NCBI RefSeq assembly: GCF_014288115.1
Contig: NZ_JACOOK010000002.1
Span: forward strand, 434,001-498,000
Origin: Alistipes_A hominis
GTDB lineage: Bacteria > Bacteroidota > Bacteroidia > Bacteroidales > Rikenellaceae
Direction: 5' to 3'
DNA: 64,000 nt
Numbering within the stretch: the first letter of the stretch is position 1; every line of letters starts with the position of its first letter. Both the position numbers and the translations under genes were made by a program. The notes under the pieces were generated by a model. That model did not search any database and was not told the DNA's origin. It worked only from the letters and a program-made list of their open reading frames with translations. Of the stretch, positions 17,078 to 25,145 are shown piece by piece.

Positions 17078-19021
17078 ATGGAGGATATGGCAGTTTTGCA
17101 TTTCGACAAAAACGAGTTGGGGAATCTGGAGTATTCGCTTCAGCGCGAGATGCTCAGTACCAACCGCGCGGGAGGGTATATGAGTACGACGATCGTATGC
17201 TGCAATACGCGGAAATACCACGGGCTGATGGTGTGCCCGAAAGACGATGACGACGAGAATAATTACGTGCTGCTGTCGTCGGTGGATGAAACGATCGTTC
17301 AGCACGATCAGACGTTCAACCTGGCGATCCACCGTTTTCCCGGCGTGTACGAACCCCGGGGGCATAAGTATATTACCGATTTTACCTATACGCCGACGCC
17401 GGCGATTACGTACCGCGTGGGCGGGGTCGTGCTGAAAAAAGAGTTGCTGTGGATTCATTCGCGGACGCAGTTGCTGATCCGTTATACGTTGCTGGACGCC
17501 CGCTCGGATACGCAGTTGAGGCTGCGGCCCTTCCTGGCGTTCCGCGACCGGCACGGGCTGAGTAAGGCTAACCTGTTCGCGGACGGTCACAGCTACCCGA
17601 TTCCCGGCGGCGTGCGGAGCCGGCTCTACGAGGGATTTCCGTGGTTGCATATGCAGACGAACGTTCCATGCGAATTCGTCGCTGCGCCGGATTGGTATTA
17701 TAACTTCGAATATGCCGAGGAGATCGATCGCGGTTATCCGGGGCACGAGGACCTGTTGACGACCGGTTATTTCGAAACGGATATCGTCAAGGGGCAGAGC
17801 GTTATTTTTTCGTGTTCGACCGAGGAGGTCGATCCGGCGACGCTCGAAAAGGATTTCATGGAAGAGTTGGCGCGCCGGTCGAACAAGATCGATTTCTTGT
17901 CGTGTCTGCGGCATTCGGCCAGGCAATTCATCGTGCGTCACGGCGATAAGACCGAAGTGGTGGCCGGATATCCGTGGTTCGGCCGGTGGGGACGCGATAC
18001 GTTCATCGCGCTGCCGGGCATCACGCTGACCCAGGGCGGCGTCGAGTCGTGTTGCGAGGTGATCGATACGATGGTGCGCGAGATGAAAGACGGCATGTTT
18101 CCGAATATGGGCAGCGCCTACAATTCGGTGGACGCTCCGTTGTGGTTTTTCTGGACGTTGCAATGCCTCGAAAAGCATATCGGCGGCGGACGTAAGCTGT
18201 GGAAGGCCTACGGCAAGCCGATGAAAGAGATCCTGGAGTCGTATATGCGCGGAGGCGAGTGGGTGCAGGTGCGCGAGAACGGACTGGTATGGGCCGCGCA
18301 TCCGAATTATGCGATGACCTGGATGGACGCCGTCGTGGACGGCCGCCCGGTGACGGGACGCGAGGGCTATCAAGTAGAGATCAACGCATTGTGGTACAAT
18401 GCGATTTGTTATACGCTTGAACTGGCGCGGAAAAATAAGGATACCGATTTCGTGAGCCGTTGGGAGCGGATGCCCGAACGGATCAAGGAGTCGTTCGTCG
18501 GGCTTTTCTGGTATCCGGAAGAGTCGTTCCTGGCGGATTATGTGGACGAACAGGGGCAGAACCGATTTATCCGGCCGAACCAGATCATCGCCTGCTCGCT
18601 GCCGTACGGTATGCTCAGCGACGCGATGAAGCTCGACGTGATCGACAAAGTGCATCGTCACCTGTTGACGCCCAAGGGGCTGCGGACGCTTTCGCCGCGC
18701 AATCCCCTTTACAAAGGGCACTACGGCGGAGATCAGCCGACCCGCGACCGCGCATACCATCAGGGAACCGTATGGCCCTGGTTGCTGGAACACTATGTGA
18801 AGGCCGGCTTCGATATGCACGGGAAGAAGTTCCTGAACGAAGCGGAGGATATTCTGAAAAATTTCGAAGAAGATATCAGTGTCAGCGGAATCGCTTCGAT
18901 CAATGAGATTTACGACGGAGATCCTCCGCACTGTCCGAGGGGTTCCGTTTCGCAGGCGTGGAGCGTAGGCGCCGTTTTGCGGATCGACCAGATGATACAG
19001 GAGTGTAAATCTAAAAAATAA
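17078..19021 (+). CDS. Glycogen debranching enzyme (amylo-alpha-1,6-glucosidase type)
   Basis: A 647-residue enzyme that hydrolyses alpha-1,6 branch points of glycogen (GH133-like). The N-terminal beta-sandwich (GDE_N type, residues 1 to about 230) starts with LSTNRAGGYMSTT and TRKYHGLMV, which is typical. The C-terminal (alpha/alpha)6 domain carries GYPWFGRWGRDTFIALPG with D307 as a likely catalytic residue, then the GMFPNMG and YHQGTVWPWLLE segments. No signal peptide, so it acts on cytosolic glycogen. It lies between the synthase-phosphorylase fusion and the GT4/GH57 pair, a gene set also seen together in other Bacteroidota. An ATG three codons downstream (17087) is an alternative start. 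Confidence 0.92.
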   Translation: MEDMAVLHFDKNELGNLEYSLQREMLSTNRAGGYMSTTIVCCNTRKYHGLMVCPKDDDDENNYVLLSSVDETIVQHDQTFNLAIHRFPGVYEPRGHKYITDFTYTPTPAITYRVGGVVLKKELLWIHSRTQLLIRYTLLDARSDTQLRLRPFLAFRDRHGLSKANLFADGHSYPIPGGVRSRLYEGFPWLHMQTNVPCEFVAAPDWYYNFEYAEEIDRGYPGHEDLLTTGYFETDIVKGQSVIFSCSTEEVDPATLEKDFMEELARRSNKIDFLSCLRHSARQFIVRHGDKTEVVAGYPWFGRWGRDTFIALPGITLTQGGVESCCEVIDTMVREMKDGMFPNMGSAYNSVDAPLWFFWTLQCLEKHIGGGRKLWKAYGKPMKEILESYMRGGEWVQVRENGLVWAAHPNYAMTWMDAVVDGRPVTGREGYQVEINALWYNAICYTLELARKNKDTDFVSRWERMPERIKESFVGLFWYPEESFLADYVDEQGQNRFIRPNQIIACSLPYGMLSDAMKLDVIDKVHRHLLTPKGLRTLSPRNPLYKGHYGGDQPTRDRAYHQGTVWPWLLEHYVKAGFDMHGKKFLNEAEDILKNFEEDISVSGIASINEIYDGDPPHCPRGSVSQAWSVGAVLRIDQMIQECKSKK

Positions 19022-19211
19022 AGCCGGGAAAAGGGGGTGCGGAAACCGGACGGCAGGTTGTTTGCAAGGGAATTGTTTTTTGAAGGAACGGTTGAGGCCG
19101 GCAAACCGGATTTTCCGGAAAATTTCAGAAAAAGCTCCGCTGTTTATGGGTCGGTGTGGAAAAGAGGAAAACGAATTGAATTGATATAAAATAATAAAAA
19201 CCATAAAGCAG

Positions 19212-20501
19212 ATGAGAGTATTGATGTTCGGATGGGAATTTCCGCCGCATATCGCGGGAGGACTGGGAACCGCATGCTACGGATTGACCCGGGGACTGGC
19301 CAAGCACGACGTCGGGGTGATCTTCGTGGTGCCGAAGGCTTACGGGGACGAGGACGGCCGTTTCGTACGGGTCGTCAACGCGAGCGACGTGGAAGTGTCC
19401 GCGGACGATACGCGGGAGAAAGAAATTTGGGAGAAGCTGACGTTTATCCATGTGGATTCCAATATGGTGCCCTATGTGTCTCCCGAGGAGTTCGACGATT
19501 ATTCGAGGCAGTTCCGCGAAACCGGGGAGTTGCCCGGGCGACACGACGTATGGAAAGAGCGTTATGCTTTTTCCGGGAAGTACGGGCCGAACCTGATGGA
19601 GGAAGTGGCGCGCTATGCGATGGTCGCCGCGCAGATCGCTCGGGATAGGGCCGGGGAGTTCGATGTGATCCATGCGCACGACTGGCTGACCTACTATGCG
19701 GGGATCGCCGCCAAACGGGTGTCCGGCAAGCCGCTGGTAGTACACATGCACGCGACCGAGTTCGATCGTAGCGGCGAGCATGTCAACCAGTCGGTCTATA
19801 ACATCGAACGGGCCGGCATGGAAGCCGCCGACCGCGTGATCGCCGTGAGCAACCTGACGCGCAACATCGTGATCGAGAAATACGGGATTCCGGCGGACAA
19901 AGTCGTGACCGTGCACAATGCGGTGCGTTTCGACAAGCGGGATTCCGGGGAGAGCGAACGGAACGTGGAGGATAAGATCGTGACGTTCCTCGGGAGGATC
20001 ACCTACCAGAAAGGCCCCGACTATTTCGTCGAGGCGGCGGCCAAAGTGCTCAAACGGTTGCCGAACGTCCGTTTCGTCATGGCGGGCAGCGGCGATATGT
20101 TGGTCCATGTGATCCGGCGCGTCGCCAAGCTGGGGATTGCCGACCGGTTCCATTTTACCGGGTTTCTGCGCGGGGACGAAGTGCAAAAGATGTTCGGTAT
20201 GAGCGATGTGTATGTGATGCCGTCGGTGTCGGAACCGTTCGGAATTTCGCCGCTGGAAGCGATGAAGTCGAACGTCCCGGTGATCATTTCGAAACAGTCG
20301 GGAGTGGCCGAAGTGCTCGATTACGCGATCAAGGTCGATTATTGGGATGTGGACGCGATGGCGGACGCGATTTACGGCCTGTTGAAATATCCGTCGCTGG
20401 CGGCGATGTCGGCCGAAAAGGGGAAAAGCGAAGTGATTAATCTGAAATGGGACAACGCGGCCGGCGAAGTGCTCGATGTTTACCGCAGTTTGGTCGGATA
20501 A
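19212..20501 (+). CDS. GT4-family glycosyltransferase, glycogen-associated
   Basis: A 429-residue GT-B glycosyltransferase. The N-terminal half begins LMFGWEFPPHIAGGLGTACYGL, the nucleotide-sugar acceptor-side glycine loop of starch-synthase-like GT4/GT5 enzymes. HAHDWLTYYAGI (about 155-166) gives the HAHD motif. The C-terminal Rossmann half has the donor-binding E-x7-E pair E341/E349 in EPFGISPLEAM. It is soluble. The position between the debranching enzyme and a GH57 protein suggests work on alpha-glucan, for example elongating or initiating chains, but the donor and acceptor are not proven. It starts after a 190-bp gap with no clear -7 box; co-transcription with the debranching gene is likely. 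The GH57 gene follows 25 bp after the stop. Confidence 0.85.
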   Translation: MRVLMFGWEFPPHIAGGLGTACYGLTRGLAKHDVGVIFVVPKAYGDEDGRFVRVVNASDVEVSADDTREKEIWEKLTFIHVDSNMVPYVSPEEFDDYSRQFRETGELPGRHDVWKERYAFSGKYGPNLMEEVARYAMVAAQIARDRAGEFDVIHAHDWLTYYAGIAAKRVSGKPLVVHMHATEFDRSGEHVNQSVYNIERAGMEAADRVIAVSNLTRNIVIEKYGIPADKVVTVHNAVRFDKRDSGESERNVEDKIVTFLGRITYQKGPDYFVEAAAKVLKRLPNVRFVMAGSGDMLVHVIRRVAKLGIADRFHFTGFLRGDEVQKMFGMSDVYVMPSVSEPFGISPLEAMKSNVPVIISKQSGVAEVLDYAIKVDYWDVDAMADAIYGLLKYPSLAAMSAEKGKSEVINLKWDNAAGEVLDVYRSLVG

Positions 20502-20526
20502 GGGACGGACTATAAAATACGAGGTT

Positions 20527-21744
20527 ATGAAAACAATCTGCATCTATTTTCAGGTACATCAGCCGATGAGACTGAAAAAGTACCGTTTTTTCAATATGGG
20601 TAAGGACCACGAGTACCTGGACGATTACGCCAATCGTGCGATCATGCAGAAAGTGGCGCGGGAATGCTACCTGCCGATGAACGAGCTGTTAGCCGGACTG
20701 ATCCGCAAAAACGGCAAAAAGTTCAAAGTCAGTTTTTCGATTTCCGGGATCGCGGTCGAACAGTTCAGGATGTATGCGCCCGAAGTGCTGGACAGCTTCC
20801 AGGCGTTGGCGCGTACGGGCTGCGTCGAGTTCTTGGCCGAAACGTATTCGCATTCGCTGGCGGCGCTGGCCGACCGGGACGAATTCGTGGCTCAGGTGAA
20901 GCAGCACTGTGCGTTGATGGAGAAGGAATTCGGCGTAAAGCCCACGGCTTTTCGCAATACCGAACTGATCTATTCGGATCATATCGGCGAAGTGGTCGCT
21001 TCGATGGGGTTCCGCACGATGTTGGCCGAAGGCGCCAAGCACGTTCTGGGATGGAAAAGTCCGAATTACGTCTATGCCAATGCGATCGACCAGAAGCTGC
21101 ACCTGCTGCTGCGGAATTTCAAGCTGAGCGACGATATCGCGTTCCGTTTTTCCGACCGGGGATGGTCGCAGTGGCCGCTGACGGCCGAGAAATACGTGAG
21201 CTGGCTGAACAATCCGGAACTTCCGGGCGAGGTGATCAACCTGTTTATGGACTACGAGACGTTCGGGGAGCATCAGAAGGCCGACAGCGGGATCTTTGAA
21301 TTCATGAAACACCTGCCGAATGCGGCGCTGGCGACCGGGTCGCTGAAGTTCGCCACGCCGACCGAGGTATCCAAAAAGTTCCAGCCGGTGGCTATCTTGC
21401 ACGCTCCCTACCCGATTTCGTGGGCCGACGAGGAGCGGGACATCACGGCCTGGCTCGGCAACGAACTCCAGAACGAAGCGTTCAAAAAACTTTATGCGTT
21501 GAAAGATAAGATCCGGGCGATCAATCATCCCGATTTTTACCATGCGTGGAATTTCATGCAAGTGTCGGATCATTTTTATTACATGGCGACGAAATGGTTC
21601 TCGGACGGCGACGTTCACAGCTATTTCAACCCGTACGAGTCGCCTTACGAAGCGTTCATCAATTACATGAACGTGCTGAGCGATTTCGAGATCGAGGTCG
21701 ACCGGAAATATAAGGAAACGATGCAGGAATCGGTTCCCGCCTGA
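20527..21744 (+). CDS. GH57 family glycoside hydrolase
   Basis: A 405-residue protein of glycoside hydrolase family 57, retaining enzymes acting on alpha-glucans (alpha-amylase, 4-alpha-glucanotransferase or branching activity). Region 1 is the HQP at residues 11-13. Region 2 is YSHSLAAL. The probable nucleophile is E146 in FRNTELIYSD. The probable acid is D242 in FMDYETFGEHQ. A signal peptide is absent, so it acts inside the cell. No separate GH13 branching enzyme is visible nearby, so this protein is a candidate for making or remodelling branches; that is inference. I chose ATG 20527 because the family starts with the short strand before HQP. A strong terminator closes the operon. Confidence 0.88.
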   Translation: MKTICIYFQVHQPMRLKKYRFFNMGKDHEYLDDYANRAIMQKVARECYLPMNELLAGLIRKNGKKFKVSFSISGIAVEQFRMYAPEVLDSFQALARTGCVEFLAETYSHSLAALADRDEFVAQVKQHCALMEKEFGVKPTAFRNTELIYSDHIGEVVASMGFRTMLAEGAKHVLGWKSPNYVYANAIDQKLHLLLRNFKLSDDIAFRFSDRGWSQWPLTAEKYVSWLNNPELPGEVINLFMDYETFGEHQKADSGIFEFMKHLPNAALATGSLKFATPTEVSKKFQPVAILHAPYPISWADEERDITAWLGNELQNEAFKKLYALKDKIRAINHPDFYHAWNFMQVSDHFYYMATKWFSDGDVHSYFNPYESPYEAFINYMNVLSDFEIEVDRKYKETMQESVPA

Positions 21745-21764
21745 CGGGCGGGAACGCTGTTCTG

Positions 21765-21800
21765 CAAAGCGGGCCGGGTTTCGAAACCCGGCCCGCTTTG
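21765..21800 (+). terminator. Terminator of the glycogen block
   Basis: A perfect palindrome with arms CAAAGCGGGCCGGGTTTC and its complement, followed by TTTC. It starts 20 bp after the GH57 stop. Confidence 0.8.
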
Positions 21801-21856
21801 TTTCGGAGATACTATAAATGCCGGGAAAATCGTTTTATATTGTGAGAAAATTAATC

Positions 21857-21864
21857 TATTTTTG
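21857..21864 (+). promoter_or_regulatory. -7 box upstream of the thioredoxin-fold lipoprotein
   Basis: TATTTTTG matches TAnnTTTG, 77 bp before the start codon. It probably drives the lipoprotein-lpxH-thyA-folA run. Confidence 0.55.
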
Positions 21865-21940
21865 TAACTTTAAAAAAGTCACGGGTTTCGTGCTTCGGCC
21901 CGGCCGTGACGACCGTATTGATAATACGAGAAGAAACTGT

Positions 21941-23098
21941 ATGAAAAAGATTCTTTCGGTCATTACCCTGACCGTGTTGATCGCATCTTGCGGACAGGAT
22001 CGCAAAGCGCGTGTCCAGGGCTCTTTCCCGGGACTGTCTCACGATACCGTGTTGCTGGAAATGGTTACGACGCAGGGACGCCGGATCGTGGATTCGACCG
22101 TTATCGACCAAGGGGGCGATTTCCGTTTTCGGGTGAAGCTGCCCGAGAAAGGCCCCGTATTTTACAACCTGCTTTGCGACGGCAGTGCGATTCCGCTGAT
22201 CGTGACGCCCGGAGACCGGATCGAGGTCAACTCGCTGTGCGACCTGGCCCGGAACTACACGGTCGAAGGCTCCGAGGAGTCGCAGTTGCTCAAGCAGTTC
22301 AATACGCAGTACGGCAACGGCGTCGCGACGCTCGATTCGCTGTCGAAGATTTACCGGAATACGCCCGTGGTGGCGGATACCGAAAAGCGGCGGAAAAACC
22401 TGCTGGATCAGTACCTGGCGGAGTATTACCGGATCAAGCGCGAGCACATCGCTTTCATTATGGCCCATCCTTCGTCGATGGCTGCCGTTTATGCGCTGTA
22501 CCAACGGTTGCCGGACGACCCGTGGCTGTTCAATGAAAAAACCGATCTGATCTATTACCGGATCGTCGCGGATTCGTCGTCGGTGCGCTATCCCGATGCT
22601 TCGCGCGTGAAGGTGCTTCAAAAAGAGATCGAAGAGCGGAAAAAGGTGCTCGAACTGGCCGACCGGATACAGAACCAGTCGGGGAACGCGCTGAATTATC
22701 CGGAAATCGACTTGCAGGATGTGTACGGCAAGGATCAGAAGTTGTCTTCGCTGGACGGAAAAACAATCCTCGTCAGTTTCTGGTCGACCCGAGATTCCCG
22801 CTATCCGGTGCAAAACGCCGAAATGAGGGAGCTGTATAAAACTTATAAAGACCGAGGACTGGCCATCTATCAGGTATCGCTGGACGACGAGAAAGCCGAC
22901 TGGGTGACGGTGGTGCAGGATCAGAAGCTCCCGTGGATCAACGTGTTCGATCCGCGCGGCACGGGCGGTATCGCGGCCATGAGCTATAACGTCCAGGCCG
23001 TGCCGTCGAACGTGCTGATCAGTTCCGACGGTGCGATCGTGGCTCGTAACCTTTTCGGGGATCAACTGAAAAATAAAGTCGCCGAACTGGTCAGGTAA
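21941..23098 (+). CDS. Thioredoxin-fold lipoprotein without CXXC (DUF4369-like plus redoxin)
   Basis: A 385-residue predicted lipoprotein (lipobox IASC, Cys 17). Residues about 25-120 look like the DUF4369 beta domain that precedes TlpA-like modules in Bacteroidota. A helical linker follows, and residues about 255-385 form a thioredoxin/TlpA fold with ILVSFW, the cis-Pro segment VQAVPSNVLI and a final amphipathic helix. The normal WC..C position after W281 reads STRDSRYP, with no cysteine, so disulfide chemistry is not expected. It may be a degenerate paralogue or a binding protein. ATG 21941 was chosen because it gives the lipoprotein signal. The stop overlaps the lpxH ATG by one base (TAATG). 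Confidence 0.82.
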   Translation: MKKILSVITLTVLIASCGQDRKARVQGSFPGLSHDTVLLEMVTTQGRRIVDSTVIDQGGDFRFRVKLPEKGPVFYNLLCDGSAIPLIVTPGDRIEVNSLCDLARNYTVEGSEESQLLKQFNTQYGNGVATLDSLSKIYRNTPVVADTEKRRKNLLDQYLAEYYRIKREHIAFIMAHPSSMAAVYALYQRLPDDPWLFNEKTDLIYYRIVADSSSVRYPDASRVKVLQKEIEERKKVLELADRIQNQSGNALNYPEIDLQDVYGKDQKLSSLDGKTILVSFWSTRDSRYPVQNAEMRELYKTYKDRGLAIYQVSLDDEKADWVTVVQDQKLPWINVFDPRGTGGIAAMSYNVQAVPSNVLISSDGAIVARNLFGDQLKNKVAELVR

Positions 23099-23844
23099 TG
23101 TACTATTTCGCATCGGATATCCATTTGGGCCTCAAGGTGGGGCAGACGCACGCCACGCGCGAGCGGTTGTTCGTCCGCTGGCTCGACGAAGTGTCTGCGG
23201 ATGCCGAGGCGATTTTTCTGGTGGGCGATGTTTTCGATTTCTGGTACGAGTATCGGCGCGTCGTGCCGAAAGGGTTCACGCGGCTGCTGGGAAAACTGTC
23301 GGAACTGACCGACCGAGGGGTCGCCGTCCATTTTTTTCCCGGTAACCACGACCTCTGGGCGTTCGACTACTTGCAGACCGAGTGCGGGGTGGTACTGCAC
23401 CGAGCCGATTACGAAATTCTCGCGTTGGCCGGGAAACGGGTTTTCATCGGACACGGCGATGTGTTCGGCAAGCGGGGGCGCGGGGGACGGCTGCTGAGCC
23501 GGGTGTTTCGCAGCCGGGCGATCCAGTGGGTTTTCTCGACATTCGTCCATCCGAATGCGGCGATGCGTTTCGGCCACTGGTGGAGCGGTTCGAACCGTAA
23601 GGCGAAACCGATCCGGCATGCGTTCCGCGGCGCAGAAGAGCCGATCGTGCGTTTCGCCTCCGATTTCCTGAAAGAACATCCGGGGATCGACCTGTTCGTT
23701 TGCGGGCATATTCATTGCGCGGAGATCGTTCCGCTCGCGGGCGGCAGCCGGATCGCATTCCTCGGCGAGTGGATCGACCGCCCCACTTACGGCAAACTGG
23801 ATCAAAACGGATTTACGCTGAACAGCTATCCGACAACATCATAA
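23098..23844 (+). CDS. lpxH: UDP-2,3-diacylglucosamine diphosphatase
   Basis: A calcineurin-type phosphoesterase that cleaves UDP-2,3-diacylglucosamine to lipid X and UMP in lipid A synthesis. The metal-binding signatures are SDIHLG (D7, H9), GDVFDFW (D44), GNHD (82-85), GHGD (118-121) and GHIH (203-206), in family order. The 248-residue length is normal, and the basic segment 122-141 (GKRGRGGRLLSRVF...) resembles the membrane-associating lid of LpxH. It starts one base inside the preceding stop codon, and thyA follows after four bases, so it lies in a tightly packed operon. Confidence 0.9.
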   Translation: MYYFASDIHLGLKVGQTHATRERLFVRWLDEVSADAEAIFLVGDVFDFWYEYRRVVPKGFTRLLGKLSELTDRGVAVHFFPGNHDLWAFDYLQTECGVVLHRADYEILALAGKRVFIGHGDVFGKRGRGGRLLSRVFRSRAIQWVFSTFVHPNAAMRFGHWWSGSNRKAKPIRHAFRGAEEPIVRFASDFLKEHPGIDLFVCGHIHCAEIVPLAGGSRIAFLGEWIDRPTYGKLDQNGFTLNSYPTTS

Positions 23845-23848
23845 CGAC

Positions 23849-24643
23849 ATGCAACAATATCTCGACCTGCTCCGCCATATCAAGACCTGCGGCACCGTGA
23901 AAGGCGACCGCACGGGTACCGGTACGATCAGCACGTTCGGCTATCAGATGCGTTTCGACCTCGGAGCGGGGTTTCCGGCGCTGACGACCAAAAAGCTGCA
24001 CTTGCGTTCGATTATTCATGAGCTGCTGTGGTTCCTGCGCGGCGATACCAACATCCGCTATCTGCACGACAACAACGTGACGATTTGGGACGAATGGGCC
24101 GATGCCAACGGCGACCTCGGACCTATTTACGGATACCAGTGGCGCAGTTGGCCCGCGCCGGACGGCAGCCATATCGACCAGATCGCGCAGGTGGTCGACC
24201 AGATCCGCAGCAATCCGGACTCGCGCCGGCTGATCGTCAGCGCGTGGAACGTGGCCGAGATCGATAGGATGGCGCTGCCGCCGTGCCATGCGCTGTTCCA
24301 GTTCTACGTGGCGGACGGCAAACTCTCCTGTCAGCTTTACCAGCGCAGCGCGGACGTTTTTCTCGGCGTGCCGTTCAATATCGCTTCGTATGCGCTGTTG
24401 ACGATGATGATCGCGCAGGCGACCGGCCTGCGGCCCGGCGAGTTCGTGCATACGCTCGGCGATGCGCACATCTACCTGAATCATACCGAACAGGTCGACC
24501 TGCAACTGGCGCGCACGCCGCGACCGTTGCCGGTGATGAAGATCAACCCCGACGTCAAATCGGTCTTCGACTTCCGCTACGAGGATTTTTCGCTCGAAGG
24601 CTACGATCCCTGGCCGTCTATTAAAGCGCCGATCGCCGTATGA
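23849..24643 (+). CDS. thyA: Thymidylate synthase
   Basis: It makes dTMP from dUMP using methylenetetrahydrofolate. The 264-residue length and numbering match the E. coli enzyme: the catalytic cysteine is C146 in PPCHALFQFYV, with RRLIVSAWNVAEI before it and QRSADVFLGVPFNIASYALL after it. The start KGDRTGTGT and W(R/A).. segments are all present. Its stop overlaps the folA start (ATGA), which fits the metabolic pair: ThyA yields dihydrofolate that FolA reduces. Confidence 0.97.
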   Translation: MQQYLDLLRHIKTCGTVKGDRTGTGTISTFGYQMRFDLGAGFPALTTKKLHLRSIIHELLWFLRGDTNIRYLHDNNVTIWDEWADANGDLGPIYGYQWRSWPAPDGSHIDQIAQVVDQIRSNPDSRRLIVSAWNVAEIDRMALPPCHALFQFYVADGKLSCQLYQRSADVFLGVPFNIASYALLTMMIAQATGLRPGEFVHTLGDAHIYLNHTEQVDLQLARTPRPLPVMKINPDVKSVFDFRYEDFSLEGYDPWPSIKAPIAV

Positions 24644-25122
24644 TCTCGATTATCGTGGCCGTAGCGCGCAACGGGGTGATCGGGGATCGCAACCGGCTGA
24701 TCTGGCATATTTCGGAAGATTTACGCCGGTTCAAGGCGATTACTACCGGGCATCCGGTGATTATGGGACGCAAGACTTTCGAATCGCTCGGGCGTCCGCT
24801 GCCGAACCGGATCAACGTCGTGGTGACCCGGCAGACCGGTTACCGCGCCGAAGGGTGCGTCGTCGCCGGTTCGTTGGAGGATGCGATCCGGCGTTTCGAT
24901 CCGTCCGAAGAGATTTTCGTGATCGGCGGCGCGCAGATTTATGCCCAGGCGTTGCCGCTGGCCGACCGCTTTTACCTGACGCGGGTGGAGGCCGATTACG
25001 AAGGCGATACCCTTTTCCCGGCGTGGAATCCGGCCGATTGGACGCCGGTACGCGAGGAACGTCGCGAACGCGGCGAAAAGTTCGAACATCCTTTCGTTTT
25101 TTTGGATTACGTCCGCCGTTAG
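24640..25122 (+). CDS. folA: Dihydrofolate reductase
   Basis: It reduces dihydrofolate to tetrahydrofolate with NADPH. At 160 residues it aligns with E. coli FolA without gaps through the active site: W22, D27 and L28 in WHISEDLRRFK. GRKTFESLGRPLPNR (44-58) forms the NADPH-contacting region, and FVIGGAQIYAQAL gives the later glycine pair. It is last in the lipoprotein-lpxH-thyA-folA operon and translationally coupled to thyA. It converges on the antiporter gene 11 bp away. Confidence 0.95.
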   Translation: MISIIVAVARNGVIGDRNRLIWHISEDLRRFKAITTGHPVIMGRKTFESLGRPLPNRINVVVTRQTGYRAEGCVVAGSLEDAIRRFDPSEEIFVIGGAQIYAQALPLADRFYLTRVEADYEGDTLFPAWNPADWTPVREERRERGEKFEHPFVFLDYVRR

Positions 25123-25126
25123 GTTT

Positions 25127-25145
25127 CCGGCATTCAGGATGCCGG
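25127..25145. terminator. Weak hairpin between convergent folA and antiporter genes
   Basis: CCGGCAT / ATGCCGG with a five-base loop that includes the antiporter stop codon. There is no U-tract on either side, so termination here is uncertain. Confidence 0.3.

Noticed and set aside
21941..23098. Assigning a thiol-disulfide oxidoreductase function to the TlpA-like lipoprotein
   Set aside because: The CXXC is replaced by non-cysteine residues.
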